Shown here: positions 26,989 to 35,404 of the stretch, piece by piece
How positions within the stretch are numbered: position 1 is the first letter of the stretch
Layout: each line of letters starts with the position of its first letter
NCBI GenBank assembly: GCA_002372465.1
Contig: DFGW01000104.1
Location: 1-52,256 of the forward strand
Length of the DNA: 52,256 nucleotides
Direction of reading: 5' to 3'
DNA from: Butyrivibrio sp. UBA3740
Lineage (GTDB): Bacteria; Bacillota; Clostridia; Lachnospirales; Lachnospiraceae
Position numbers and translations under genes: made by a program
Notes under the pieces: model-generated
What the model saw: only the letters and a program-made list of their open reading frames with translations
What the model was told of the DNA's origin: nothing
The model's database searches: none

Positions 26989-29145
26989 GTGAGTCTTTTT
27001 AACAGGAAAGTGCCGGTGATCCTCCAGATGGAAGCGCTTGAATGCGGAGCTGCATCACTGTGTATGATCCTGGCTTATTACAAAAAGTGGATCCCTCTTG
27101 ATCAGGCGAGAGCTGATTGCGGAGTGTCCAGAGACGGAAGTAATGCCCTTAATATTTTCAAGGCTGCGGAAGGCTATGGACTTAAGGTTAAAGCCAACAG
27201 ATTTAACATGGAACAACTGACTAAGGAGGCAAAGCTGCCTGCCATTGTCTGGTGGAATCGCAATCACTTCGTGGTACTAACTAAGATCAAAAGGGGAAAG
27301 GCCTATGTAAATGACCCTGCAAGGGGCTTCGTTGTCATGCCTGTAGATGAGTTTGCATTGGGGTACTCCAAGCTCTGTATGCAGTTTGAACCCGGGGAAA
27401 GCTTTGTGCCCGGAGGAAAGCCCCAGAGTATTTTGGGATTCCTTGCCGATAGGATAAAAGGAAATCAGGGGGCTCTTGCCCTTGTAGTCCTAACCGGTAT
27501 CCTAACGATGTTTGCCGGTATTCTGACCCCTATCTTTGGCAGGTTTTTTACTGATGAGATCTTAGGTGGAGGAAGCCATGAGTGGCTTTTTCCATTCTTG
27601 TTTTCTTTTGCACTTCTTATCATTTTCAAGGCACTCACCAGCAAATTGAACGGTAAAGCTATCGGAAAGGCTACCGGTAAGCTTTCAATAACCACAAACG
27701 CACAGTTTATGTGGCATATCTTAAGGATGCCCATGGGCTTTTTTGAGCAGCGCCAGGCAGGTGATCTTGCCGGACGTCAGCAGGCCAATGATAAGGTGGC
27801 AAGTACCCTTATCAATCAGGTGCTGCCCATCGGTGTCAACATTTTCATGTTGTTTTTCTATCTGATCGTTATGGTCAAGTACAGCCCTGTACTGACTGTT
27901 ATAGGTGTGAGTACATCTGCCCTTAATCTCCTTTTGGCAAGAGGTATTTCCCAGAAACGTTCTGAGATATCAAGGACCCAGATGAGAGACCAGGGAAAGC
28001 TGGATTCTGCCACCATCTCAGGGATTGAAATGATAGAGACCATCAAGGCTTCGGGAGCTGAGAACGGCTTTTTTGAGAAGTGGTCAGGCTATCATGCCTC
28101 GGTTATCAAGTCCAAGACAGAGTTCTCAGAAATAAACAGATACCTCGATCCTCTGTCATCACTTTTACAGACCATATCCAGCATCATCATTCTTGCCGTG
28201 GGTGCAGACCTTGTCATGAATGATCATCTCACCGTCGGTATGCTCCTTGCCTTCCAATCCTTTATGAATTCCTTCCTTGGACCTGTAAACCAGATAATTT
28301 CAGCAGGCCAGAGTCTTCAGGAGATGAAGGCATCCATGGAGCGCATAGAAGATGTGATGAAATATCCTGCGGACATTCCGGAGGAAATTGAACAACCGGA
28401 TGAGAGCCTGAAGGACGCAACCAAGCTTAAGGGAGAGGTGTCTGTTGAGCATCTGACCTTTGGCTATGCCAGGCTTTCAGCGCCTTTAATTGAGGATTTT
28501 TCCATGAAGATAAAGCCCGGGCAGCGTGTCGCCATCGTTGGACCTTCCGGCTCGGGAAAGTCCACTATAGCAAAGCTCCTGGCAGGTCTTTATAAGCCCT
28601 GGGAGGGCGAGATACGCTACGACGGGTTGCTTATTTCTGAGATACCAAGGCCTGTCTTTGGAGGTTCGGTATCGGTAGTGGATCAGGAAATAGTTCTTTT
28701 TGAGGATACCATTCAGAACAATATTACTATGTGGGACTCCACCATAAAGGACTTTGAGATGATCCTGGCTGCCCGTGATGCGGGAGTTCACGAGGATATC
28801 CTGGCAAGAAAGGGAGGCTATCGCCATATGCTGAAGGCGGGGGGAAGAAACCTTTCCGGAGGTCAGAGGCAAAGGCTTGAGATTGCCAGAGTCCTGTCCG
28901 AAGATCCTTCAGTGATAATCATGGACGAAGCAACAAGTGCCCTGGATGCCAAGACCGAATATGAGGTTTCCGAGGCTATCCATCAAAGGGGAATCACCTG
29001 CGTGATTGTGGCACACAGACTTTCAACCATAAGGGACTGCGATGAGATTATAGTCCTTGACAGGGGAAAGATAATAGAGCGTGGTAAACACGAAGACCTT
29101 ATGAAGAAAAACGGATTATACAGGCAGCTTGTCAGTACAGAATGA
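26989..29145 (+). CDS. NHLP-family peptide exporter with C39 leader peptidase
   Basis: A 718-residue ABC transporter: N-terminal C39 double-Gly peptidase (about 1-135; catalytic Cys in EALECGAASL, His in RNHFVVL, Asp in VNDPARG), six-helix membrane domain (about 160-440), and an ATPase domain with GPSGSGKST, LSGGQRQRLEIARV and IIMDEATSALD. It should cleave both Nif11-type precursors at GG and export the products. GTG start with GAGGAGG nine bases upstream, 14 bases after the HlyD-like gene. It is of the type that pairs with the second transporter below. Confidence 0.94.
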   Translation: MSLFNRKVPVILQMEALECGAASLCMILAYYKKWIPLDQARADCGVSRDGSNALNIFKAAEGYGLKVKANRFNMEQLTKEAKLPAIVWWNRNHFVVLTKIKRGKAYVNDPARGFVVMPVDEFALGYSKLCMQFEPGESFVPGGKPQSILGFLADRIKGNQGALALVVLTGILTMFAGILTPIFGRFFTDEILGGGSHEWLFPFLFSFALLIIFKALTSKLNGKAIGKATGKLSITTNAQFMWHILRMPMGFFEQRQAGDLAGRQQANDKVASTLINQVLPIGVNIFMLFFYLIVMVKYSPVLTVIGVSTSALNLLLARGISQKRSEISRTQMRDQGKLDSATISGIEMIETIKASGAENGFFEKWSGYHASVIKSKTEFSEINRYLDPLSSLLQTISSIIILAVGADLVMNDHLTVGMLLAFQSFMNSFLGPVNQIISAGQSLQEMKASMERIEDVMKYPADIPEEIEQPDESLKDATKLKGEVSVEHLTFGYARLSAPLIEDFSMKIKPGQRVAIVGPSGSGKSTIAKLLAGLYKPWEGEIRYDGLLISEIPRPVFGGSVSVVDQEIVLFEDTIQNNITMWDSTIKDFEMILAARDAGVHEDILARKGGYRHMLKAGGRNLSGGQRQRLEIARVLSEDPSVIIMDEATSALDAKTEYEVSEAIHQRGITCVIVAHRLSTIRDCDEIIVLDRGKIIERGKHEDLMKKNGLYRQLVSTE

Positions 29146-29157
29146 TATCTGGAAGAT

Positions 29158-29172
29158 AGCTCTTTTGCCTGA
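29158..29172 (+). repeat. 15-base intercistronic repeat, copy 2
   Basis: Exact copy of the 26420-26434 element (AGCTCTTTTGCCTGA), again in a gap between genes and just ahead of a ribosome site. The surrounding bases also agree partly (GAC/GAT before it). Confidence 0.6.
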
Positions 29173-29186
29173 TCCGGAGGATGTTT

Positions 29187-31367
29187 ATGAGCTGGTTTGG
29201 TGAACAGATCTTTGAAAGAACTAAAAAAGACAGGGATCATGTATCTGATGCCCTTATGGGGATCGCCTCTACCGTCATGGGTGGGAACTATGTCCGCAAG
29301 GACCTCTCCGCTGCCGGTCTTATTCGCGCGGAAGTTGGCAGGATCTGCAACTACTACAGGCTTACTTTGCCCGAAGAAGCCTCCCAGGGGCAAAATGTAA
29401 ATGAGATGATCGAGTACCTGGTCAGACCCCTGGGGATAATGAGGCGACGTGTCCTTTTAGAGGATAAATGGTGGAAGAACGGTGACGGACCACTTCTGGC
29501 TGTCATAAAGGAGTCCGGAGATATGTGCGCATTGATCCCCGGGAAAATCTCCGGCTACACCTACTTTGACAGAAAACAAAATGAGTATGTCAAGGTTAAT
29601 GCATCCAACAAGGATATGTTTGAGACGGAGGCTCTTTGCTTCTACAGACCACTCCCTTCAGAGCCCATGACAGGCAGGGGGCTGATCCTTTTCCTTCTAA
29701 GAAATACTTCCGTCAGCGATGTTCTGATGGTCAGACTCTCGATCCTTTCCATAACTCTTCTGGGCGTTCTTACACCTGTTGTGACCCAGATTGTCTTTGC
29801 CAGCATCATACCTGCCGGAAAGATATTGCTTATCCATTCAACAGCGGCTCTTCTTGTTTCCGTGGCCATTGGGTCCTTCCTTTTGACCACAGTTAAGACT
29901 GCGGTTTTATCCAGAATCGGGAATCGCATGGATACCCTTTTGCAAAATGCTATCATCGGGCGACTGTTAAATCTCCCTGCCAAGTTTTTTGCAGATAAGA
30001 GCTCCGGCGAGCTTTCCCAGAGCGTGGGTTTCCTTACATACCTTCCCAAGATACTTACGGAGGTGTTCTTCAGCATTGCTATTACAGTAGGTATGTCCCT
30101 TTTGTACATTGTACAGATTGCTATCATGGCAAAAGAGCTGTCCATACCTGCCATAATTACCTTTGTTCTTGAGCTTGTTCTTATATCTGTATGTCTTTAT
30201 CAGAGAAGCCAGAGTACTGCCAGGCAGATAGCCAGTGACAAAGCTCTGAACGGCCTTGTGTTTGCACTGTTTTCCGGAATTCAGAAGATACGCTTAAGCG
30301 GCAGCGAAAACCGCGCCTTTGTAAAGTGGGCCGATATGTATCAGAAAAGGCGCCGTTCCTCGGGCCTTAAGTTCCCAAGCAATATGCAGGCCATTTTAGT
30401 AGCAACCATACAGATGATTGGTCTTATGATTGCCTATTATCTTTCCAGTATTTCAGGGGTCAGCGTGGCTCAGTTTGCAGCCTTTTCCTCGGCTTTTGGA
30501 ATGGTCATGGCGGCACTGTTGCAGCTGTCTAACAGCTCGTCGCTGCTGGCATTTCTTGAACCGGTACTTAAATCCGGAGAGCCCATTATTCAGGCTGTTC
30601 CCGAGACAGTCACAGGTAAGAAAAATGTTGAGAGATTAAACGGCTCCGTGGAGGTCAACAATGTTTCTTTTAAATATGACCCTGACGGACATCAGATACT
30701 TGATAACATCTCCCTGAAGATCAATCCCGGGGAGTATGTGGCTATAGTTGGAAAGAGCGGATGCGGAAAGTCAACTCTGATGCGTCTTTTGCTGGGGTTT
30801 GAGACGCCGGATGAGGGCTCAATCTATTACAACGGCTGGGATCTTTCCTCACTGGAGCTTGCCTCCTTCAGGCGAAACGTGGGAACTGTCCTGCAAAACG
30901 GCAAGCTCTTTGCAGGAGATATCTTCTCCAACATCATTATCTCGGCTCCCTGGCTTAAGATGGAGGATGCCTGGGAAGCAGCCAGGTTGGCGGGTATGGA
31001 GGAGGATATCCTCAACATGCCCATGGGAATGAACACCATCATCTCGGAAGGAACAGGAGGCATATCCGGGGGCCAGAGGCAGAGGCTGATGATAGCAAGG
31101 GCCATTGCTCCAAAGCCGGCGATCCTTATGCTGGATGAGGCCACCAGCGCCCTGGATAACATCACCCAGAAAATTGTATCCGATTCCCTAAGTAAGCTTA
31201 ACTGCACAAGAATTGTTGTGGCCCACAGACTCTCAACCATAAAAGACTGTGACAGAATAGTGGTTCTGGACGGTGGCAGGATAGTGGAAGACGGAACCTA
31301 TGATGAACTGATGGGGAAAAAGGGTTTCTTTGCCGATCTGGTCAGCAGGCAGCAGGTGGAGGAATGA
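29187..31367 (+). CDS. NHLP-family ABC transporter without peptidase
   Basis: A 726-residue ABC permease/ATPase. The first 160 residues form a soluble domain without C39 catalytic residues, followed by about six membrane helices (roughly 165-440) and an ATPase domain with GKSGCGKST, ISGGQRQRLMIARA and LMLDEATSALD, all intact. In NHLP-type loci this class sits beside the C39 transporter and is thought to form a joint exporter. Start at ATG 29187 (GGAGG eight bases upstream); the ATG at 29181 is too close to the site. The stop codon lies inside the terminator hairpin. Confidence 0.92.
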   Translation: MSWFGEQIFERTKKDRDHVSDALMGIASTVMGGNYVRKDLSAAGLIRAEVGRICNYYRLTLPEEASQGQNVNEMIEYLVRPLGIMRRRVLLEDKWWKNGDGPLLAVIKESGDMCALIPGKISGYTYFDRKQNEYVKVNASNKDMFETEALCFYRPLPSEPMTGRGLILFLLRNTSVSDVLMVRLSILSITLLGVLTPVVTQIVFASIIPAGKILLIHSTAALLVSVAIGSFLLTTVKTAVLSRIGNRMDTLLQNAIIGRLLNLPAKFFADKSSGELSQSVGFLTYLPKILTEVFFSIAITVGMSLLYIVQIAIMAKELSIPAIITFVLELVLISVCLYQRSQSTARQIASDKALNGLVFALFSGIQKIRLSGSENRAFVKWADMYQKRRRSSGLKFPSNMQAILVATIQMIGLMIAYYLSSISGVSVAQFAAFSSAFGMVMAALLQLSNSSSLLAFLEPVLKSGEPIIQAVPETVTGKKNVERLNGSVEVNNVSFKYDPDGHQILDNISLKINPGEYVAIVGKSGCGKSTLMRLLLGFETPDEGSIYYNGWDLSSLELASFRRNVGTVLQNGKLFAGDIFSNIIISAPWLKMEDAWEAARLAGMEEDILNMPMGMNTIISEGTGGISGGQRQRLMIARAIAPKPAILMLDEATSALDNITQKIVSDSLSKLNCTRIVVAHRLSTIKDCDRIVVLDGGRIVEDGTYDELMGKKGFFADLVSRQQVEE

Positions 31368-31408
31368 TCAGTAGCTCTTAATAGGAGAGACGATCATTCC
31401 TCTTTTAT
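31360..31408 (+). terminator. Terminator of the RiPP export operon
   Basis: AGGAATGATC (31360-31369) and GATCATTCCT (31392-31401) form a perfect 10-base stem with a 22-base loop, followed by CTTTTATT. The left arm contains the stop codon of the second transporter gene. Confidence 0.7.
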
Positions 31409-31438
31409 TGCCTAAAAGGCAGAGGGGGGTCTACATTG

Positions 31439-31447
31439 TGATATAAT
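31439..31447 (+). promoter_or_regulatory. Extended -10 promoter of the protease gene
   Basis: TGATATAAT at 31439-31447 is a TGnTATAAT extended -10 element with no clear -35 box. Transcription would start about 31454, directly at the ATG at 31455, predicting a leaderless or nearly leaderless message. Confidence 0.55.
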
Positions 31448-31454
31448 TCTTGGT

Positions 31455-32195
31455 ATGGGATTAAACGGAAAAAAGAACAAGAATATAGTGGCAGCGCTTG
31501 TGCTAGTGCTACTTGCCATAGCAGCCCTTCTTGCAGTCATTTTGGTAAAAAAGGGATGGCAGCAGGCTAAAGGGAGTAAGGAAGCCGGCGTCTTAAGCGA
31601 CCCTGTAATAAAAGCATCCTCAGTGATGGTGGAATGTGGAGATCAGGTTGGCTGCGGAAATATATATGAGGTCCGAAAGGATACGGCAGTCATCGTCACT
31701 GCAAGGCACATCCTGGAAGGAAATTCAGATGCCGGCAATTTTGCTGAATCGGGAGAGGAGCCGAAGGTTAGCGATCAGATAAATGTGACTTTCCGGGATG
31801 GGAGAGTTGAAACAGCAAGCCTTCTGAAGGAGGATCCGGCTCTTGATGTGGCGTTTCTTGAGGTTGGAGCATCGCTTCCGGAAGGGATGGCAGGTATCTT
31901 CGCCGGCGCAGACGCCGCCTTTGTATCCGATTTTGCCCTTATGCCGGGCACCGAGATATACCTTCGAAATGCCCTTACGGATCAGGTTTATGCCGGAACA
32001 GTGGCTATTCCTTCTGTGTATTCCGAGGACTTTGGAACAGAGATGATCCTATGCTACTGCGTGGTGGATGAGGGAATGTCCGGGACGGGGCTTTTTGATG
32101 CTGAGGGGAACTATCTTGGCATGCTCCTGGGATCCACCGATGAGGGGGAGGCTGTATGCCTTGAGGCTGCCAGGATCAGGTCGGCAGCGCCCTAA
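31455..32195 (+). CDS. Membrane-anchored trypsin-like serine protease
   Basis: A 246-residue protein: N-terminal membrane anchor at about residues 10-31, then a small trypsin/HtrA-like domain outside the cell. The triad is visible: His85 in TARHIL, Asp131 in PALDVAFL and Ser209 in DEGMSGTGLFD. The usual GNSGGP around Ser is altered to GMSGTG, but Ser and the oxyanion Gly remain. There is no PDZ domain. It sits just after the RiPP export operon terminator, with its own promoter. A role in final trimming of exported peptides is possible but unproven. No ribosome site is seen at ATG 31455. Confidence 0.82.
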   Translation: MGLNGKKNKNIVAALVLVLLAIAALLAVILVKKGWQQAKGSKEAGVLSDPVIKASSVMVECGDQVGCGNIYEVRKDTAVIVTARHILEGNSDAGNFAESGEEPKVSDQINVTFRDGRVETASLLKEDPALDVAFLEVGASLPEGMAGIFAGADAAFVSDFALMPGTEIYLRNALTDQVYAGTVAIPSVYSEDFGTEMILCYCVVDEGMSGTGLFDAEGNYLGMLLGSTDEGEAVCLEAARIRSAAP

Positions 32196-32245
32196 GGATT
32201 TGGTTTAAGGATAGGCTAGATAAAAGATGTGTTGGAAGGAATATC

Positions 32246-33064
32246 ATGGAAACAAGAATAACGGTAATAGTTGATAATATTTCATCGGAAGGCATTCAGG
32301 GTGAGTGGGGACTCTCAATCCTGGTTGAGTACGGGGATAAGAAGATCCTTTTGGATGCAGGCTCCTCAAACCTGTTCCTTGAGAATATGAAAGCCTTGGG
32401 AATCGATGTTGCTGACATCGACTATGCGACCCTGAGTCATGCTCATTATGACCATGCCAACGGTCTGCCGGCATTTCTGGACAATAATAGTAAGGCAAAG
32501 CTTTACATCAGAGATAATACGGCACCAAACTGCTACAGGAAGTTGAAGATCTTCAAAAAATACATCGGGATTCCCCGCAGAATGCTGACTAAATACGCCG
32601 ACAGGATTCAGATGGTATCCGGTGATTTCAAGCTCATGGAGGGAGTGTGGCTGATCCCTCATAAGACACAGGGGCTCGGCAATTTGGGAAAGAGGGAGCT
32701 CATGTACAGGAAAACGAAAGGCGGCTGGATCTTTGATGATTTCTCTCACGAGCAGAGCCTTGTGATAGATACGGACAAGGGGCTGGTTATCTTAAACTCC
32801 TGCTCCCATGGCGGCGCCGGGAATATCGTAAATGAGGTAAAAGAGACCTTTCCAGATAAAGAAGTCTACGGACTCATCGGGGGACTTCACCTGTTCAACA
32901 AGACAGAAGAAGAGGTAAAAGAGGCGGCTGGGAGAATCCGGGAAACCGGCATCAAATATGTCTGCACCGGACATTGCACCAAAAACAGAGCCTTTGGAAT
33001 ATTAAAGGAAGAGCTTGGCGACATGGTAGACCAAATGAAAGTGGGATACCGGATAGTTATCTGA
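32246..33064 (+). CDS. MBL-fold metallo-hydrolase
   Basis: A 272-residue metallo-beta-lactamase-fold protein. ILLDAGSS and the metal motif SHAHYDHANGL are near residues 35 and 70, NSCSHGGAGNIV lies at about residue 185, and IGGLHLFN/TGHCT complete the metal ligands. This pattern is the subgroup often labelled dihydropterin-aminobenzene-phosphate synthase-like; the true substrate is unknown. AAGGA precedes ATG 32246. It is followed 30 bases later by a flavodoxin-fold reductase on the same strand. Confidence 0.9.
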   Translation: METRITVIVDNISSEGIQGEWGLSILVEYGDKKILLDAGSSNLFLENMKALGIDVADIDYATLSHAHYDHANGLPAFLDNNSKAKLYIRDNTAPNCYRKLKIFKKYIGIPRRMLTKYADRIQMVSGDFKLMEGVWLIPHKTQGLGNLGKRELMYRKTKGGWIFDDFSHEQSLVIDTDKGLVILNSCSHGGAGNIVNEVKETFPDKEVYGLIGGLHLFNKTEEEVKEAAGRIRETGIKYVCTGHCTKNRAFGILKEELGDMVDQMKVGYRIVI

Positions 33065-33094
33065 CAAACTGCTTATTTATGAAAGGAGAAGCAT

Positions 33095-33655
33095 ATGATT
33101 CTTTTTGTTAATGCCTGTGTTCGCGAAAAATCAAGAACTTTAATACTTGCAAGAAAACTTTTGGATTCCCTTGAGGGAGAGATAAAGGAAATCCAGCTTG
33201 AAAAAGTGTCTTTTCCCATAGTGGATGAAGAGTTTATCAACAGGAGAGAGGCACTTAAAAATGCCGGGAAATATGAGGATCCCATGTTTGACCTTGGAAG
33301 GGATTTTGCAGTTGCAGATACCATAGTAATAGCTGCTCCCTATTACGATCTTTCTTTTCCTGCTATGCTCAAGCAGTTTTTTGAGCAGATCAATGTATTG
33401 GGGCTCACATTTACATACTCTGAGACCGGAGTTCCTATGGGACTTTGCAAGGCGAAGAAATTGTACTACGTAACTACTGCCGGTGGTCCCATAATGTCTG
33501 ATGAATTTGGCTTTGGATATGTAAAAGCACTTGCCAATACTTTCTATGGGATTGAGGAGGTTTATCAGATAAAGGCTGAAGGCCTTGATATTATAGGCGC
33601 TGATGTTGAGGCTATCCTTGCTGGTGCTCATATAGAAAAAAATGAAGCTCACTGA
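33095..33655 (+). CDS. Flavodoxin-fold NAD(P)H oxidoreductase (azoreductase-like)
   Basis: A 186-residue FMN-binding protein. VNACVREKSRTLILARKLL is the phosphate-binding first loop, IVIAAPYYDLSFPAMLKQFFEQI the signature around FMN, and VTTAGGPI the third FMN loop, as in AcpD/YwqN-like quinone or azo reductases. AAAGGAGA precedes the ATG. The last 14 bases overlap the glycosyltransferase gene. Physiological acceptor unknown. Confidence 0.88.
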   Translation: MILFVNACVREKSRTLILARKLLDSLEGEIKEIQLEKVSFPIVDEEFINRREALKNAGKYEDPMFDLGRDFAVADTIVIAAPYYDLSFPAMLKQFFEQINVLGLTFTYSETGVPMGLCKAKKLYYVTTAGGPIMSDEFGFGYVKALANTFYGIEEVYQIKAEGLDIIGADVEAILAGAHIEKNEAH

Positions 33656-34697
33656 ATACTTTGAAACACTGAAAACTAAAGATATCATATGCTGGGGCAG
33701 CGGGAAACATTTTAGAAACGTAACCTGCCCCTTTTTGCGCAGAAGTGGCCTTATCGCTAATTTCAAAGGATTTGTCGGGGATAGAAAAGAACTATGGGAT
33801 AAGGACAGGAATAGGACAGTTATTCTTATTGCTGTCTCCGGATACGAGGAAATCCTTAGCCAGATAAAAGGGGACATACGCTTGTCAGGGTTTGAAGCTG
33901 TTCCGGCTATTTTTTTAGAAGCTCTTTATGAGGATTTACTTCTTTTATCTGTCAAAAAGCCTCCGCTGAATTTTCGAAAAAATGAAGTTCCTGTGATACC
34001 AAGGATCATTCATGCTATATGGTTTTCAGGGCATCCTATGCCAAAGCTCTATTTACGGTGCCTTGAGTCCTGGAAAAAGTATGCTCCGGACTTCGAAATC
34101 AGAATCTGGAATATGGATAACTACAAAGCGGATGATTGCCTGTTTTTCAATCAGGCAATAGAGCACAGGAACTGGGCTTTTGCTTCAGATTATGCCAGAG
34201 CTGACATACTTAGAAAATATGGAGGCATCTACATGGACCTTGATGTGGAGATGCTTCGTCCCATCGATGATCTTTTGTATAACGATGCCTATATGAGTTT
34301 TGAATCTCCGGACAGGATTGAGTGTGGTTCCGGAATGGGGGCACGGCCGGGACACCGGGTTATAGAGGAGATTTGCGAAAGCTATGAAAAAAGACCATAT
34401 CTTAAGGCTGACGGGAGCTGGGATAACTCCACCTGTCCGGTACGCTACACCAAGGTCATAGAAAAACACGGACTTATAAAGGACGGTAGTTTCCAGATGG
34501 TTGAGGATATCACTGTTTATCCTTTTGAGGTTTTGACCTGCAAAAGCTTTGATACAGGGATCATCTATAACACGCAGCTTAGCTATACCGTGCACCATCA
34601 TAATGGAAGCTGGATCCCGGATCCTGCGCACCTTGCAATGAATGACCGATACATGAAGATACAAGAATTTCTTGAATCAAAAGGCATAATTGTATAA
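33642..34697 (+). CDS. GT32-type glycosyltransferase
   Basis: A 351-residue protein. The first 110 residues form a Rossmann-like region (IICWGSGKHFRN) that may bind a nucleotide; from about 115 the DXD-sugar-transferase domain starts (IPRIIHAIWFSGHPMP, then SDYARADILRKYGGIYMDLDVEM with the metal-binding DLD). No signal peptide or membrane helix, so it works at the cytoplasmic face, probably in polysaccharide, glycolipid or glycoprotein synthesis. The start overlaps the reductase gene by 14 bases. The fusion of the extra N-terminal region is unusual for short GT32 proteins. Confidence 0.88.
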   Translation: MKLTEYFETLKTKDIICWGSGKHFRNVTCPFLRRSGLIANFKGFVGDRKELWDKDRNRTVILIAVSGYEEILSQIKGDIRLSGFEAVPAIFLEALYEDLLLLSVKKPPLNFRKNEVPVIPRIIHAIWFSGHPMPKLYLRCLESWKKYAPDFEIRIWNMDNYKADDCLFFNQAIEHRNWAFASDYARADILRKYGGIYMDLDVEMLRPIDDLLYNDAYMSFESPDRIECGSGMGARPGHRVIEEICESYEKRPYLKADGSWDNSTCPVRYTKVIEKHGLIKDGSFQMVEDITVYPFEVLTCKSFDTGIIYNTQLSYTVHHHNGSWIPDPAHLAMNDRYMKIQEFLESKGIIV

Positions 34698-34792
34698 CTT
34701 CTCATGACCCTTCCGACAGGTGAGCATAGATTCTCTGTAAAGAAGATAATTTGCCGGGGGAAGAAACGCGCAACGATCATAAGGAGAGGGCA

Positions 34793-35350
34793 ATGATTCT
34801 TTATCACACAGGTTTTAAAGAAATAAAAGAACCCGACGTACATTACGGGCGCAAAAATGCTGACTTTGGCCAGGGCTTCTATCTGACTGCGGATGAAGAG
34901 TTTGCCAATCGATGGGCCGGAGAGAGAAAAGGTGAGGATACTATCATCAATACCTACGAGCTGGACACTAATGGGCTTGAGATCAAGTACTTTAACCGCG
35001 AGCGGGAATGGTTTGAGTACATCTACGGCAACAGACACGGTAAGGCCGATGAGATAACTGCAGATGTGATAATCGGGCCCATTGCCAATGACACGATATA
35101 CGACACCAACGGTATAGTGACCAGCGGATTTCTTAAACCCGAAGAGGCTATGCAGCTTCTTTTAATCGGCCCGGAGTATCGGCAGATCGCACTTAAGACA
35201 AAAAAGGCAGCTTCACAGCTTAAGTGGCTCTCTTCCAGGGTTATGGAACCTGAGCAGATCGCACGCAACAAGGAGCTACTCACCACGGAGGAAGCCCAAT
35301 ATCTTGGGCTCCTTGCCCGGGAACTGGAGAAATTAGTAGAGGATGAATAA
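34793..35350 (+). CDS. DUF3990 protein, ADP-ribosyltransferase-like fold
   Basis: A 185-residue cytoplasmic protein. LYHTGFKEI, then GQGFYLT and ANRWA near the start are the DUF3990 pattern; the family is thought to share the ADP-ribosyltransferase fold (from memory). AAGGAGAGGG precedes ATG 34793; the longer frame at 34751 is unsupported. DUF3990 genes are often found with a small DUF3791 gene like a toxin-antitoxin pair; none is present here. The terminator that follows ends the transcript. Confidence 0.82.
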   Translation: MILYHTGFKEIKEPDVHYGRKNADFGQGFYLTADEEFANRWAGERKGEDTIINTYELDTNGLEIKYFNREREWFEYIYGNRHGKADEITADVIIGPIANDTIYDTNGIVTSGFLKPEEAMQLLLIGPEYRQIALKTKKAASQLKWLSSRVMEPEQIARNKELLTTEEAQYLGLLARELEKLVEDE

Positions 35351-35351
35351 A

Positions 35352-35400
35352 TTGAAAGCTCCTATCCAACTTAAAGTGGATGGGAGCTTTCAAACTATTT
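35352..35400. terminator. Bidirectional terminator between DUF3990 and pullulanase genes
   Basis: TTGAAAGCTCC (35352-35362) with GGAGCTTTCAA (35383-35393), extended inward by ATCCA/TGGAT across a T-G pair; a 17-pair stem. T-rich sequence follows on the plus strand. Confidence 0.88.
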
Positions 35401-35404
35401 TTCT

